A stretch of 64,000 bases of DNA from positions 57,212 to 121,211 of the forward strand of contig CANMLX010000009.1 in NCBI GenBank assembly GCA_947498845.1, read 5' to 3'. The notes under the pieces are model-generated. The model saw only the letters and a program-made list of their open reading frames with translations, was not told the DNA's origin and searched no databases. Below are positions 26,118 to 35,371 of the stretch, in pieces. The number at the start of each line of letters is the position of its first letter. Positions within the stretch are counted from its first letter, which is position 1. The position numbers were made by a program, and so were the translations under genes. The DNA comes from an uncultured Flavobacteriaceae bacterium. GTDB taxonomy: Bacteria > Bacteroidota > Bacteroidia > Flavobacteriales > Flavobacteriaceae.

Positions 26118-26537
26118 ATGAATTTTAAGGTTCCTAAAGAAAAACAACTCATTCTTTTTGATGGTGTTTGTAACTTATGTAACACCAGTATACAATATGT
26201 TATAAAACATGATAAGAACAATAGATTTCTATTTGCTCCACTTCAAAGCACTTTAGGAAAAAGTATTATCACGCATTACAACATTGATACCTCAAAAATG
26301 GATTCTATATTATTATATACTCCTGGTAAAGGTATATACTATAAAAGCACTGCTGCTCTTAAAACAGCATCTCAATTAGGAGCTCCTACAAACTTATTAA
26401 GTATATTTCTTCTTGTTCCTGCTTTTATTAGAAATTGGGTTTACGATTTTATAGCTAAAAATCGCTATAAGTGGTATGGTAAAAAAGAAGCTTGTATGAT
26501 ACCTACTCCCGAATTAAAAGCTCGGTTTTTAGAATAG
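26118..26537 (+). CDS. DCC-family thiol-disulfide oxidoreductase-like protein (DUF393)
   Basis: The 139-residue protein begins with the family signature ILFDGVCNLCN (DGxCxxC), where the two cysteines would form the redox pair of a thioredoxin-like fold. It also has the FLFAPLQS segment and a hydrophobic helix near residues 93-105. DCC proteins are short thioredoxin-like proteins of unknown partner, sometimes membrane-associated. It is a single gene, convergent with the acyltransferase gene at 26618 and separated from it by a bidirectional hairpin terminator. Confidence 0.9.
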   Translation: MNFKVPKEKQLILFDGVCNLCNTSIQYVIKHDKNNRFLFAPLQSTLGKSIITHYNIDTSKMDSILLYTPGKGIYYKSTAALKTASQLGAPTNLLSIFLLVPAFIRNWVYDFIAKNRYKWYGKKEACMIPTPELKARFLE

Positions 26538-26555
26538 ACACGTGCTCATTGTAAA

Positions 26556-26592
26556 TTAAAAAAGGCTCAGTAATTAAACCAAGCCTTTTAAA
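26556..26592. terminator. Bidirectional hairpin terminator
   Basis: AAAAGGCT and AAGCCTTTT can pair around a 13-base loop and are flanked by A-rich and T-rich sequence on both sides. It lies between the convergent DCC and alpha-oxoamine synthase genes. Confidence 0.75.
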
Positions 26593-26617
26593 ATACTTTA
26601 TTGTTTATTTAAAAATC

Positions 26618-27877
26618 TTATTCAGACATTGCCGACATTACAGCAGCAGACAAGCGTTTATATGTACCATTTTCAAGCCTGTCTCTAATAGCATCAAAGG
26701 CATCTAAAGTTTCTTTAACATCTTCTAGGGTATGTGTTGCTGTAGGAATCATTCTTAAAAGAATTAATCCTTTTGGTATTACTGGATATACTACAATAGA
26801 ACAGAAAATCCCGTAATTCTCACGTAAATCCTTTACTAAAGCCATAGCTTCAGGAATACTTCCTTTTAAATAAACTGGTGTTACACAACTTTGCGTTGTA
26901 CCAATATCAAAGCCTCTTTCTTTTAATCCAGATTGTAATGCATTAACTACTTTCCATAAGTTTTGCTTTAATTCTGGCATTGTTTTTAACATTTCTAAAC
27001 GCTTAAGTGCCCCTACTACAAGTTGCATTTGTAGAGACTTTGCAAACATTTGAGAACGTAAGTTATACTTTAAATAATCTATAATTTCTTGATCTCCTGC
27101 TATAAAAGCACCTGTACTGGCCATAGATTTTGCAAACGTTGCAAAATAAACGTCTATATCATCTTGAACACCTTGCTCCTCTCCTGCTCCTGCTCCTGTA
27201 GCTCCTAGTGTACCAAAACCATGTGCATCATCTACAAACAATCTAAAGTTAAACTTCTTTTTAAGCGCCACTATTTCTTTAAGACGCCCTTGCTCCCCAC
27301 GCATACCAAAAACACCTTCAGAAATCACTAAAATACCTCCTCCTGTTTGTTCAGCCATTTTAGTAGCGCGCTCCAAATTTTTCTCTAAACTCTCTACATC
27401 GTTATGCTTGTATGTAAAACGCTTTCCCATATGTAAGCGTACACCATCTATTATACAGGCATGTGCATCGACATCGTAAACTATAATATCGTCTTTAGAA
27501 ACCAAAGCATCAATAGTAGATACCATACCTTGATAGCCAAAATTAAGAAGATAGGCAGCTTCTTTACTTACAAAGTCGGCCAATTCATTTTGTAATTTTT
27601 CATGTAAACCTGTATGCCCAGACATCATACGTGCTCCCATTGGATATGCCGATCCATATTGAGCAGCAGCTTCTGCATCTATTTTACGTACTTCTGGGTG
27701 ATTAGCTAATCCCAAATAATCATTGATACTCCAAGTAATAACATCTTTCCCTTGAAATTTCATTCTATTAGAAATTTCTCCTTCTAATTTTGGAAATACA
27801 AAATACCCTTCAGCATGAGATGCCCACTTACCTAACGGGCCTTTATCTTTATAAATCTTCTCAAATAAATCCTTCAT
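26618..27877 (-). CDS. Alpha-oxoamine synthase, probable cysteate acyltransferase (or serine palmitoyltransferase)
   Basis: This 419-residue PLP enzyme of the alpha-oxoamine synthase family has VDDAHGFG (H219 region) and the Schiff-base lysine K250 in YFATFAKSMAS. It would condense an amino acid with an acyl thioester. Candidates in Bacteroidota are serine palmitoyltransferase (sphingolipids) and cysteate acyltransferase (capnine, the base of sulfonolipids needed for gliding in Flavobacterium). The cysteine-synthase-like gene just upstream on the same strand argues for the cysteate route, since such an enzyme could provide cysteate. The family is certain; the choice of substrate is inference. 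Confidence 0.85.
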   Translation of the reverse strand: MKDLFEKIYKDKGPLGKWASHAEGYFVFPKLEGEISNRMKFQGKDVITWSINDYLGLANHPEVRKIDAEAAAQYGSAYPMGARMMSGHTGLHEKLQNELADFVSKEAAYLLNFGYQGMVSTIDALVSKDDIIVYDVDAHACIIDGVRLHMGKRFTYKHNDVESLEKNLERATKMAEQTGGGILVISEGVFGMRGEQGRLKEIVALKKKFNFRLFVDDAHGFGTLGATGAGAGEEQGVQDDIDVYFATFAKSMASTGAFIAGDQEIIDYLKYNLRSQMFAKSLQMQLVVGALKRLEMLKTMPELKQNLWKVVNALQSGLKERGFDIGTTQSCVTPVYLKGSIPEAMALVKDLRENYGIFCSIVVYPVIPKGLILLRMIPTATHTLEDVKETLDAFDAIRDRLENGTYKRLSAAVMSAMSE

Positions 27878-28054
27878 TTATTACAAATATGTCTTTGGTT
27901 AAGTTTAAACATATAGCCATAAAATTTTTAAATCAATTACAAAAAACGGTCTATATGTGTTAAAATATAAAATATTCAACCTTGGTTAGTTCGTGCAAAA
28001 TTAAATATTTATATGCTTTGAACATAATTTTTCATGTTCAATTATAGAGAATAT

Positions 28055-28103
28055 AAAAAAGAGACAGCTTTTATGCATCATGCAAAGCCATCTCTTTTAT
28101 ATT
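28055..28103 (-). terminator. Hairpin terminator after the cysteine-synthase-like gene
   Basis: On the minus strand the arms AAAGAGATGGCTTT and AAAGCTGTCTCTTT pair with two mismatches around a short loop and are followed by a T-run. It lies 13 bp past the end of the gene at 28116-29156, so read-through into the acyltransferase gene may be partial. Confidence 0.7.
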
Positions 28104-28115
28104 TTTTAATTTTTT

Positions 28116-29156
28116 TTACTTTATATACTGAATACTTTCTGATGCTTCCTCATGTATACTATCAAAGAATCCTTGATTACTCATCCATTTATCACAAAAT
28201 ACTTTACTCATATAACGCGAGCCATGATCTGGAAATATTACCACGACATAATCATCTTTTTTAAACCTATCTTCCTCTCCTAATTGCTTTATGGCTTGCA
28301 TTACTGCTCCAGATGTATAACCAACAAACATGCCTTCGGTTCTAGCTATTAATCTGGCTGTATGGGCACTTTCTTCATCATTAACCTTGATAAATTCGTC
28401 TATAACATCAAAATCTGTAGCCGTTGGGATTAAGTTTTTCCCTAAACCTTCAATACGATAAGGATAGATTTCTTTTTCATCAAACTCTCTGGTTTCATGA
28501 TATTTCTTAATCACAGACCCATAGGCATCTACTCCAATTACTTTTATATCTGGATTTTGTTCTTTTAAATACTTTGCTGTTCCCGAAATGGTTCCTCCAG
28601 TACCACTACAAGCAACTAAATGGGTTATTTTACCTTCGGTTTGTTCCCATATTTCTGGTCCCGTAGACTCATAATGCGCATCTATATTTAACTGATTAAA
28701 ATATTGATTAATATAAACCGAGCCTTTCATTTCATCATGTAAACGCTTTGCTACCTGATAATACGAACGTGGATCGTCTGCACTAACATGAGCTGGACAC
28801 ACATAAACCTTAGCTCCCATGTTTTTAAGCATATCAATCTTATCTGCTGATGATTTTGAACTAACTGCCAAAATGCATTCATAACCTTTAATAATACTCA
28901 CCATTGCCAAGCTAAATCCAGTATTACCTGAAGTAGTCTCAATTATAGTATCACCGGGTTTTAAAATACCTTGCTTTTCAGCATTTTCAATAATATATAG
29001 TGCTATTCTATCTTTGGAAGATTGACCAGGGTTGAAAGCTTCTACTTTGGCGTAAAAACGTCCTTTTAATTTTGAAGTTATCCTATTAAGTTTAATAAGC
29101 GGTGTATTGCCTACTAAATCTAATACATTATCAAAAACTTTATTTCTTTGTTTCAT
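28116..29156 (-). CDS. Cysteine-synthase-like PLP enzyme, probable cysteate synthase
   Basis: The 346-residue fold-type II PLP protein shows [11 protein letters not shown], the lysine motif [21 protein letters not shown] binding the cofactor phosphate, and the SGTGGTISG loop. The family includes cysteine synthase and cystathionine beta-synthase. The C-terminus ([13 protein letters not shown]) is of the bacterial CBS-like kind. The position upstream of an alpha-oxoamine synthase suggests the sulfonolipid pathway, in which a CBS-superfamily enzyme makes cysteate. An ordinary role in cysteine metabolism is also possible. A TATTTTTG promoter-like element lies near 29211-29218 on the minus strand. 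Confidence 0.87.
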   Translation of the reverse strand: MKQRNKVFDNVLDLVGNTPLIKLNRITSKLKGRFYAKVEAFNPGQSSKDRIALYIIENAEKQGILKPGDTIIETTSGNTGFSLAMVSIIKGYECILAVSSKSSADKIDMLKNMGAKVYVCPAHVSADDPRSYYQVAKRLHDEMKGSVYINQYFNQLNIDAHYESTGPEIWEQTEGKITHLVACSGTGGTISGTAKYLKEQNPDIKVIGVDAYGSVIKKYHETREFDEKEIYPYRIEGLGKNLIPTATDFDVIDEFIKVNDEESAHTARLIARTEGMFVGYTSGAVMQAIKQLGEEDRFKKDDYVVVIFPDHGSRYMSKVFCDKWMSNQGFFDSIHEEASESIQYIK

Positions 29157-29232
29157 AAATGTAGATTATTGAGACGTATCAATTAATGATAATTAACATC
29201 TCAAACGTGCCAAAAATAAGCATTTTTTTTTA

Positions 29233-31371
29233 TTAGTCATTAATTTCTTCCAAATCTAACAAAAATGCATATTCTAAAGCAACATCTTTTAAGCTTTCAA
29301 ACCGACCTGATGCACCTCCATGACCTGAGTCCATATCTGTATGTAATAATAACGTATTATTGTCTGTTTTAAGCGCTCTAAGTTTAGCCACCCATTTTGC
29401 TGGTTCCCAATATTGCACTTGAGAATCATGTAATCCAGTTGTCACTAGCATACTTGGATACGCTTTTACCTCAACATTATCGTAAGGAGAATACGATTTC
29501 ATATAATCATAATACGTCTTATCATTTGGATTTCCCCACTCATCATATTCTCCAGTGGTTAAAGGTATTGTTTCGTCTAGCATAGTAGTTACAACATCTA
29601 CAAAGGGCACTGCTGCTAAAATGCCATTATACAGCTCAGGATTCATATTTATTATTGCTCCCATAAGTAGTCCTCCTGCCGAACCTCCGTAGGCGTACAA
29701 ATGCTCATTTGATGTATACCCTTGAGATATCAAGAATTTTGAACAATCTATAAAATCTGTAAATGTGTTCTTCTTGGCTAAAAGCTTTCCTGTTTCGTAC
29801 CAATGTCGCCCTAAATATTCTCCTCCTCTAATATGTGCAATTGCATATATAAATCCTCTATCTAATAAACTTAAACGAATACTGGAAAAAGAAGGATCTA
29901 TTGTAGAGCCATAAGAACCATAGGCATACTGTAAAAGAGGATTGGTGCCATCTAATTTTATACCTTTTTTATAGACTAAAGATATAGGTACCTTAACACC
30001 ATCCTTGGCTGTTGCCCATATACGTTTTGATTCGTAATTTTCTTTCTGGAATTTGCCTCCCAGTATTTCTTGCTCTTTTTTAACGACACTGGTTTTTGTT
30101 TTTAAATCGTAATCTATAACAGAGCTTGGTGTAGTTAATGCGTTGTAGCCATATCGCAACGTAGTGCTATTAAAATCTAAGTTAGTACCTATGTAAGTTG
30201 TATAGGTTTCGTTATCAAAAGGAAGATAATAATCTTCTTTTCCATTCCAACTAATAATACGAATATTGTTTAGTCCATTTTCACGTTCATTTACAACCAA
30301 ATACGCTTTAAATATTTCTATATCTTCTATTAGAACATTATCTCTATGAGGAATAAGATCTCTCCAATATTTTTTTTCTGTGTTAAGCTCACTTGTTTTA
30401 GATATTTTAAAATTAGTGGCTTTATCTGCATTAGTAATAATATAAAAGCTATCGTCAAAATGTGCTATTGAATATTCTAGGTTTTTAGTTCTTTTTTGAA
30501 AAACTTTAAAATTCCCTTCAGGATGATCTGCATTTAAAATTCTATACTCCGTACTTAATGTACTTGATGAACCAATAACAATATACTTTCTTGACTTTGT
30601 CTTATAAACAAATGTACTAAAGGTTTCGTCTTCTTCATGATATACCTCTGTATCCTCCTCTACATTAGTATTCAGTATATGCTTAAATATTTTATGAGAA
30701 CGTAACGTAGTAGCATCTTTTTTCGTATAATACAACGTTTTGTTATCATTTGCCCATGTTATGCTACCTGTTGTATTCTCTATTTTATCTAAAAAAACCG
30801 CGTTAGTTCGAAGGTTTTTTATCTGTATCGTATATTGCCTCCTGCTTACTGTATCTGTAGAAAAAGCTACCATAGAATTATCTGGACTTATAGAAATACC
30901 TCCTATTTTAAAATAAGCATGTGCTTTAGCCATTTCATTACAATCAAATAGAATTTCATCTGGTGCTTCTAAACGTTCTTTTTTTCTAACATAAATTGGA
31001 TAATCTTTTCCTTTTTCATAACGCGTCATGTACCAATATCCATTGTATTTATAGGGCACGGTAGTATCATCTTCTTTAATCCTTCCCTTCATTTCTGTGA
31101 ATAATTTAGCTTGAAAATCTTCTGTATGCTGCATTATCTTTTTAGTATACGTATTTTCAGCGTTTAAATAATCTATGACTTTTGGATTATCTCTATCATT
31201 CAACCAGTAATAGTTATCTATTCTGGTATCGTTATGACTAATGAGTTTTTTAGCTATTTTATTTGCCACTGGAGGCTTAGGCAGTTCTATTTTATTTGTC
31301 ATTTTCTCATTTTCTTTACAGGCGACGGCTAAAATAATGTTAATGACAATAATTACAACCCTATTTTTCAT
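29233..31371 (-). CDS. Oligopeptidase B-like S9 serine peptidase (lipoprotein)
   Basis: A prolyl-oligopeptidase family protein with a seven-bladed propeller (about residues 60-430) and an alpha/beta hydrolase domain. The catalytic residues are visible in YGGSAGGLLMGA (Ser), TTGLHDSQV (Asp) and DSGHGG (His). I place the start at the ATG at 31371 because it gives a lipoprotein leader (MKNRVVIIVINIILAVAC); the longer frame to 31437 adds residues with no such logic and nearly reaches the divergent ybaB. It should cleave short peptides after basic residues in the periplasm. Length is normal for the family. Confidence 0.9.
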   Translation of the reverse strand: MKNRVVIIVINIILAVACKENEKMTNKIELPKPPVANKIAKKLISHNDTRIDNYYWLNDRDNPKVIDYLNAENTYTKKIMQHTEDFQAKLFTEMKGRIKEDDTTVPYKYNGYWYMTRYEKGKDYPIYVRKKERLEAPDEILFDCNEMAKAHAYFKIGGISISPDNSMVAFSTDTVSRRQYTIQIKNLRTNAVFLDKIENTTGSITWANDNKTLYYTKKDATTLRSHKIFKHILNTNVEEDTEVYHEEDETFSTFVYKTKSRKYIVIGSSSTLSTEYRILNADHPEGNFKVFQKRTKNLEYSIAHFDDSFYIITNADKATNFKISKTSELNTEKKYWRDLIPHRDNVLIEDIEIFKAYLVVNERENGLNNIRIISWNGKEDYYLPFDNETYTTYIGTNLDFNSTTLRYGYNALTTPSSVIDYDLKTKTSVVKKEQEILGGKFQKENYESKRIWATAKDGVKVPISLVYKKGIKLDGTNPLLQYAYGSYGSTIDPSFSSIRLSLLDRGFIYAIAHIRGGEYLGRHWYETGKLLAKKNTFTDFIDCSKFLISQGYTSNEHLYAYGGSAGGLLMGAIINMNPELYNGILAAVPFVDVVTTMLDETIPLTTGEYDEWGNPNDKTYYDYMKSYSPYDNVEVKAYPSMLVTTGLHDSQVQYWEPAKWVAKLRALKTDNNTLLLHTDMDSGHGGASGRFESLKDVALEYAFLLDLEEIND

Positions 31372-31442
31372 TTTAATCTGTTTAACAAAGATATTTACCA
31401 TAATATTTTTAATAGCTTTGTGATTAATAAAATTCAAGAATT

Positions 31443-31766
31443 ATGTTTGGAGATATGATGAATATGATGGGAAAACTTAAAGAAACCCAAAGAAAGGTTG
31501 AAGATACTAAAAAACGCCTAGACACTGTCTTAATAGACGAAACCAGTAATGATGGCAAACTAAAAATAACTTTAACTGCTAACAGAACTATCAAATCTAT
31601 TGTAATAGACAACCAACTTCTAGAAGACAAAGACCAATTAGAAGATTATTTAATACTTACGCTTAACAAAGCTATTGAAAAGGCTACTAAAGTAAATGAA
31701 ACAGAATTAGCTTCTGTAGCTAAAGAAGGGATGCCTAATATTCCAGGAATAGATTTATTTAAATAA
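31443..31766 (+). CDS. YbaB/EbfC nucleoid-associated protein
   Basis: The 107-residue protein begins [20 protein letters not shown], a typical start of YbaB/EbfC with its methionine-rich helix. It continues with the beta-strands [18 protein letters not shown] and ends NIPGIDLFK. Members form tweezer-shaped dimers that bind DNA. It is divergent from the S9 peptidase and lies 115 bp before kdsB. A TAGCTTTG -7-like motif lies about 25 bp upstream. Confidence 0.92.
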   Translation: MFGDMMNMMGKLKETQRKVEDTKKRLDTVLIDETSNDGKLKITLTANRTIKSIVIDNQLLEDKDQLEDYLILTLNKAIEKATKVNETELASVAKEGMPNIPGIDLFK

Positions 31767-31854
31767 TTATTCCCAAATATTTTATAAAAAAATACTCAAA
31801 ACGCCATAATTAGTAGTTAAGAAAAATAACATCTTTTAAAAATTCAAAATAAGT

Positions 31855-31862
31855 TACTTTTG
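31855..31862 (+). promoter_or_regulatory. Possible -7 element of kdsB
   Basis: TACTTTTG fits the consensus TAnnTTTG, lies 20 bp upstream of the kdsB ATG, and has a T-rich -33-like sequence (CTTTT) about 18 bp before it. Confidence 0.4.
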
Positions 31863-31881
31863 AGCAACATATAAATAGCAC

Positions 31882-32610
31882 ATGAAAATAATTTCAATGA
31901 TTCCAGCACGCTACAGTGCGTCGCGTTTTCCTGGTAAACTTATGCAGGATTTAGGTGGTAAACCGGTTATTTTAAGAACTTACGAAGCAACAGTAGCAAC
32001 AAACCTCTTTGATGATGTTATTGTGGTTACCGACAGTGATATTATATACAATGAAATCTCTAATAATGGAGGAAAAGTTATTATGAGTAAAAAGGAACAT
32101 GACTGTGGAAGCGATAGAATAGCCGAAGCTGTTGAAAATATGGATATAGATGTTGTTATTAATGTGCAAGGAGATGAACCTTTTACAGATAAAGAATCAT
32201 TAAAAAAATTGATTGACGTTTTTAAAGAAGACACCACCAATCAAGTAGATTTAGCCTCTTTAATGGTTCATATTACCAATCAAGACGAAATAAACAATCC
32301 TAATACTGTAAAAGTTATAGTAGATCAATCCAGTTTTGCACTATATTTCTCTAGAAGCACTATCCCTTACGCTAGAGCAACTAATGTTGGAGCCAAATAC
32401 TATAAACATAAAGGGGTTTATGCTTTTAGAAAACAAGCCATACTAGATTTTTACAAGCTACCTATGTTACCGTTGGAAGCATCAGAGAAAATAGAATGTA
32501 TTCGATATTTAGAATATGGTAAGCGCATAAAAATGGTAGAAACTAATGTTGAAGGCATAGAAATTGATACCCCTGAAGATTTAGAACGCGCCAAGAAATT
32601 ATGGAAATAA
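31882..32610 (+). CDS. kdsB: 3-deoxy-manno-octulosonate cytidylyltransferase
   Basis: This 242-residue enzyme starts with the nucleotide-binding motif [20 protein letters not shown] and contains [24 protein letters not shown] and the C-terminal [14 protein letters not shown]. It activates Kdo, or an 8-amino form of it, as CMP-sugar for lipid A core assembly. It overlaps the following HAD gene by 10 bp, and kdnB comes next, so the three are probably one transcript. In Shewanella, the KdsB encoded with KdnA and KdnB works on 8-amino-Kdo; the same could hold here. Confidence 0.95.
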   Translation: MKIISMIPARYSASRFPGKLMQDLGGKPVILRTYEATVATNLFDDVIVVTDSDIIYNEISNNGGKVIMSKKEHDCGSDRIAEAVENMDIDVVINVQGDEPFTDKESLKKLIDVFKEDTTNQVDLASLMVHITNQDEINNPNTVKVIVDQSSFALYFSRSTIPYARATNVGAKYYKHKGVYAFRKQAILDFYKLPMLPLEASEKIECIRYLEYGKRIKMVETNVEGIEIDTPEDLERAKKLWK

Positions 32611-33305
32611 ATTACGAAAACATTAAGGTTGTTGGATTTGATGCCGATGACACACTATGGGTTAATGAAACCTATTTTAGAGAAGCTGAAGAAGAATTTG
32701 CTGAGTTATTATTAGAGTTTGAAACAAAAAATAAAATTGATCAAGAATTATTTAAAAGAGAAATTGAGAACCTCAATTTGTATGGGTATGGTGTTAAGTC
32801 CTTCACCCTATCTATGGTAGAGTGTGCTTTAGAATTATCAAACTATAATATTTCAAATAAGAGCATAGAAAAAATTATTAATATTGGAAGAAACATGCTC
32901 AATAAACCAGTTGAAATATTGAAAGATGTAAAGCTTGTTTTAAAAGTTTTATCAGAAAAATATCGATTAATCTTGATAACCAAAGGCGATTTATTAGATC
33001 AAGAACGAAAACTTGAAAAATCTGGATTAGCAAATTATTTTCATCATATAGAAGTGTTAAGTAATAAAAAGGAAGATAATTATTCTAAACTTTTAAAACA
33101 CTTAAATATAAATCCAACTGAGTTTTTAATGATAGGTAATTCCTTAAAATCTGATGTTTTACCTTTAATTAATATCAAAGCAAAAGCAATTCATGTTCCT
33201 TTTCACACGACATGGATTCACGAACAAGCCTCTGAAGACGACATAAAAGACAAGATCTACACAAAGGCTAATACATTAAAAGAAGTATTAAAACTTTTAA
33301 ATTGA
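32601..33305 (+). CDS. HAD-family hydrolase in the Kdo operon
   Basis: The 234-residue protein has HAD motif I ([11 protein letters not shown], nucleophile D), a helical cap, motif II near LILITKGD and motif IV around [12 protein letters not shown]. It is larger than KdsC (the Kdo 8-phosphate phosphatase) and has a C1 cap, so it is more like the YjjG/haloacid dehalogenase group. The overlap with kdsB suggests a role as a sugar-phosphate phosphatase in the same route, or simply co-transcription. Substrate unknown. Confidence 0.88.
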   Translation: MEINYENIKVVGFDADDTLWVNETYFREAEEEFAELLLEFETKNKIDQELFKREIENLNLYGYGVKSFTLSMVECALELSNYNISNKSIEKIINIGRNMLNKPVEILKDVKLVLKVLSEKYRLILITKGDLLDQERKLEKSGLANYFHHIEVLSNKKEDNYSKLLKHLNINPTEFLMIGNSLKSDVLPLINIKAKAIHVPFHTTWIHEQASEDDIKDKIYTKANTLKEVLKLLN

Positions 33306-33399
33306 CCTAAAACTCAATTAAGATTTCTGTAAAAGTTTCAAATACTAGATTAAATTAAAAATAATACTATTTTTACATAGTGAAAACGAAAATACATTC

Positions 33400-34482
33400 A
33401 TGAGTTATAAAAACTTTCCAATGGTACCAAGAGTAATCTTTGGTAGAGGTAGTTTCAATCAGCTAAGTGACTTGTTGTCTCCAAATCGCTTAAACAGAAA
33501 TGCGCCATTTATCTTTTTGGTAGATGATGTATTTAAAACTAATGCATCAATAGCTTCTAAAATCCCATTAGCTTACGATGACAAAATAATATATGTATCA
33601 ACTGAGGAAGAACCTAAAACAGCTCAAGTAGACATACTTGTAGAGGATATCATACTAACATCGAAAGAAAGACCTTCAGGTATAATAGGTATAGGCGGAG
33701 GATCTATTTTAGATTTAGCCAAAGCAATTGCTATTATGCTTACCAACGAAGGAAAATCTGAAGATTATCAAGGATGGGATTTAGTAAAGAATAAAGCAGT
33801 GTATCATGTTGGTATACCAACTATTTCTGGTACAGGGGCAGAAGTTTCCAGAACTACTGTTTTAACAGGACCAGAGCGAAAATTAGGCATAAATTCTGAT
33901 TTCACTCCTTTTGATCAAGTCGTTTTAGATCCCGAACTTACAAAGGGAGTTCCTAATGATCAGTGGTTTTATACAGGTATGGATTGTTTTATACATTGTG
34001 TAGAATCTCTTAATGGCACCTATCTAAACGCTTTTAGTAAAAGTTATGGTGATATGGCCTATAGTTTATGTAAAGAAATTTACCTGGAGGATACTTTAAC
34101 AAAAAAGGATGCTCAAGATAAGCTTATGATGGCCTCATGGCATGGTGGTATGAGTATAGCTTACTCTCAAGTAGGTGTAGCACATGCTATGAGTTATGGC
34201 TTATCCTATTTGTTAGGAATAAAACACGGCATAGGAAACTGTATAGTATTTAATCATTTAGAAGAATTCTACCCTAAAGATGTTGCTTTATTTAAGCAAA
34301 TGCTTTCTAAACATTCTATTATCTTACCTAAAAACATTTGTGCCAACTTAGGAGATAAAGACTTTGAAATTATGATTAATATCTCTTTAAGCTTAGAGCC
34401 TCTATGGGAAAACGCCATAGGTAAAAACTGGAAAAAAATCATAACGCCAAAAAAACTAAAACAACTATACTTGAAAATGTAG
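33400..34482 (+). CDS. kdnB: Iron-containing alcohol dehydrogenase, probable Kdo 8-oxidase
   Basis: The 360-residue protein opens with VPRVIFGRGSFNQLSDLL and has GIIGIGGGSILDLAKA for NAD binding, PTISGTGAEVSRT, and the metal-site regions FYTGMDCFIHCVESL and AHAMSYGLSYLLGIKHGIGN. The pattern matches KdnB of Shewanella, which oxidises Kdo at C8 so that KdnA can install an amino group. The kdsB gene 790 bp upstream supports this. No KdnA-like aminotransferase is in the window, so the second step must be encoded elsewhere or be absent. Confidence 0.85.
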   Translation: MSYKNFPMVPRVIFGRGSFNQLSDLLSPNRLNRNAPFIFLVDDVFKTNASIASKIPLAYDDKIIYVSTEEEPKTAQVDILVEDIILTSKERPSGIIGIGGGSILDLAKAIAIMLTNEGKSEDYQGWDLVKNKAVYHVGIPTISGTGAEVSRTTVLTGPERKLGINSDFTPFDQVVLDPELTKGVPNDQWFYTGMDCFIHCVESLNGTYLNAFSKSYGDMAYSLCKEIYLEDTLTKKDAQDKLMMASWHGGMSIAYSQVGVAHAMSYGLSYLLGIKHGIGNCIVFNHLEEFYPKDVALFKQMLSKHSIILPKNICANLGDKDFEIMINISLSLEPLWENAIGKNWKKIITPKKLKQLYLKM

Positions 34483-34600
34483 TTTTATTATTAAAAATAA
34501 GGTTTTGGCATAAATTTTGTTATGTAATTTATAGCCATTCATGAAACATAAAGTAAACAATTCCCATTGTACCTAAAAAGAAACATGAATCTCAAAAAAC

Positions 34601-34629
34601 AAAAGCCACTTTTTAAGGTGGCTTTTTTT
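34601..34629 (+). terminator. Rho-independent terminator
   Basis: AAAGCCAC and GTGGCTTTTTTT form a perfect 8-bp stem with an AT-rich loop and a T-run. It lies 120 bp past kdnB on the same strand. Confidence 0.85.
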
Positions 34630-34753
34630 GTACTCTAATTTTTTATCATCTAGGTGTGACCTACTAAACACTTTTGTGTCAATACTATACCAACTAAAGT
34701 ATAAATATTAATTTTAATCCACCTAGAGCAACGAGGTATAGACTTGCACAAAA

Positions 34754-35182
34754 ATGAAAACCCTTGAGTCCAATTTTTCTAATCAAATCTTAAAACTTAC
34801 AAAAAACAAATTAGGAGACATATTCTTCTTTAATCACATTGCTGTAATCGAACTAAACGAAGGCGTACACTTAGATGCAGGTAATTCCTCATTAATAATA
34901 AACGACTTGATATCTTATTTTGGTAAAAATAAACCTTTCGGCATTGTTGCTAACAGGATAAACTCTTACTCTGTAAACCTGTTACACATGCCTTTTTTTA
35001 GAGAACAACTAAAAAACCTAAGCTCTTATGGTGTTGTAGGACATGATCCCGCTAGCAGAATGAACGCCAAAATAGAAAATAGTTTTTGTATATCCGACCA
35101 AATAGACTTTAATAATATTTATGATGCTGTGAATTCTGTTTACAATAAAGTTATTAATAGCAAAATACTTTCGATTAATTAG
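34754..35182 (+). CDS. Hypothetical protein, possibly SpoIIAA-like
   Basis: A 142-residue soluble protein, MKTLESNFSNQILKLTKNKL..., with alternating hydrophobic strands (FFFNHIAVIELNEGVHLD) and a central PFGIVANRINSYSVNL strand-helix unit resembling SpoIIAA/STAS-like folds. The family assignment is weak. It is a single gene after a strong terminator, followed by a miniature repeat element at 35192. Confidence 0.7.
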   Translation: MKTLESNFSNQILKLTKNKLGDIFFFNHIAVIELNEGVHLDAGNSSLIINDLISYFGKNKPFGIVANRINSYSVNLLHMPFFREQLKNLSSYGVVGHDPASRMNAKIENSFCISDQIDFNNIYDAVNSVYNKVINSKILSIN

Positions 35183-35191
35183 TAGAGGTTA

Positions 35192-35247
35192 TACCAATTC
35201 CCAAATGAATTTACTATAAAGTAAAATGATGAATTTTGGAATTGGTA
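35192..35247. repeat. Short family B miniature element (56 bp)
   Basis: It begins TACCAATTCCCAAATGAAT, ends GGAATTGGTA, and is flanked by TTA on both sides as a direct 3-bp duplication. Its sequence matches the left 55 bp of the 161-bp element at 50891-51051, so it is a shortened derivative that keeps both ends. Confidence 0.7.
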
Positions 35248-35296
35248 TTACGTATCTGAATGTAAAAACTACTAAACAAAAGTAAACGGCCTTGGG

Positions 35297-35320
35297 GCAT
35301 TTAAATCTCGATTATCGAGT
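35297..35320. repeat. 24-bp repeat, second copy
   Basis: An exact match to 25976-25999 containing the palindromic CTCGATTATCGAG. It lies 49 bp after the family B element. Confidence 0.7.
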
Positions 35321-35371
35321 AAAAAACTACTTAGAAAATAGTATTTTAGATATTAGCAAAAATATTTTAAC

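Noticed and set aside
28034..28264. Plus-strand frame of 76 codons
   Set aside because: It crosses the hairpin terminator and the antisense end of the cysteine-synthase-like gene; shadow frame.
31371..31437. Longer N-terminus for the S9 peptidase
   Set aside because: The extra 22 residues precede a clear lipoprotein leader and nearly reach the divergent ybaB start.
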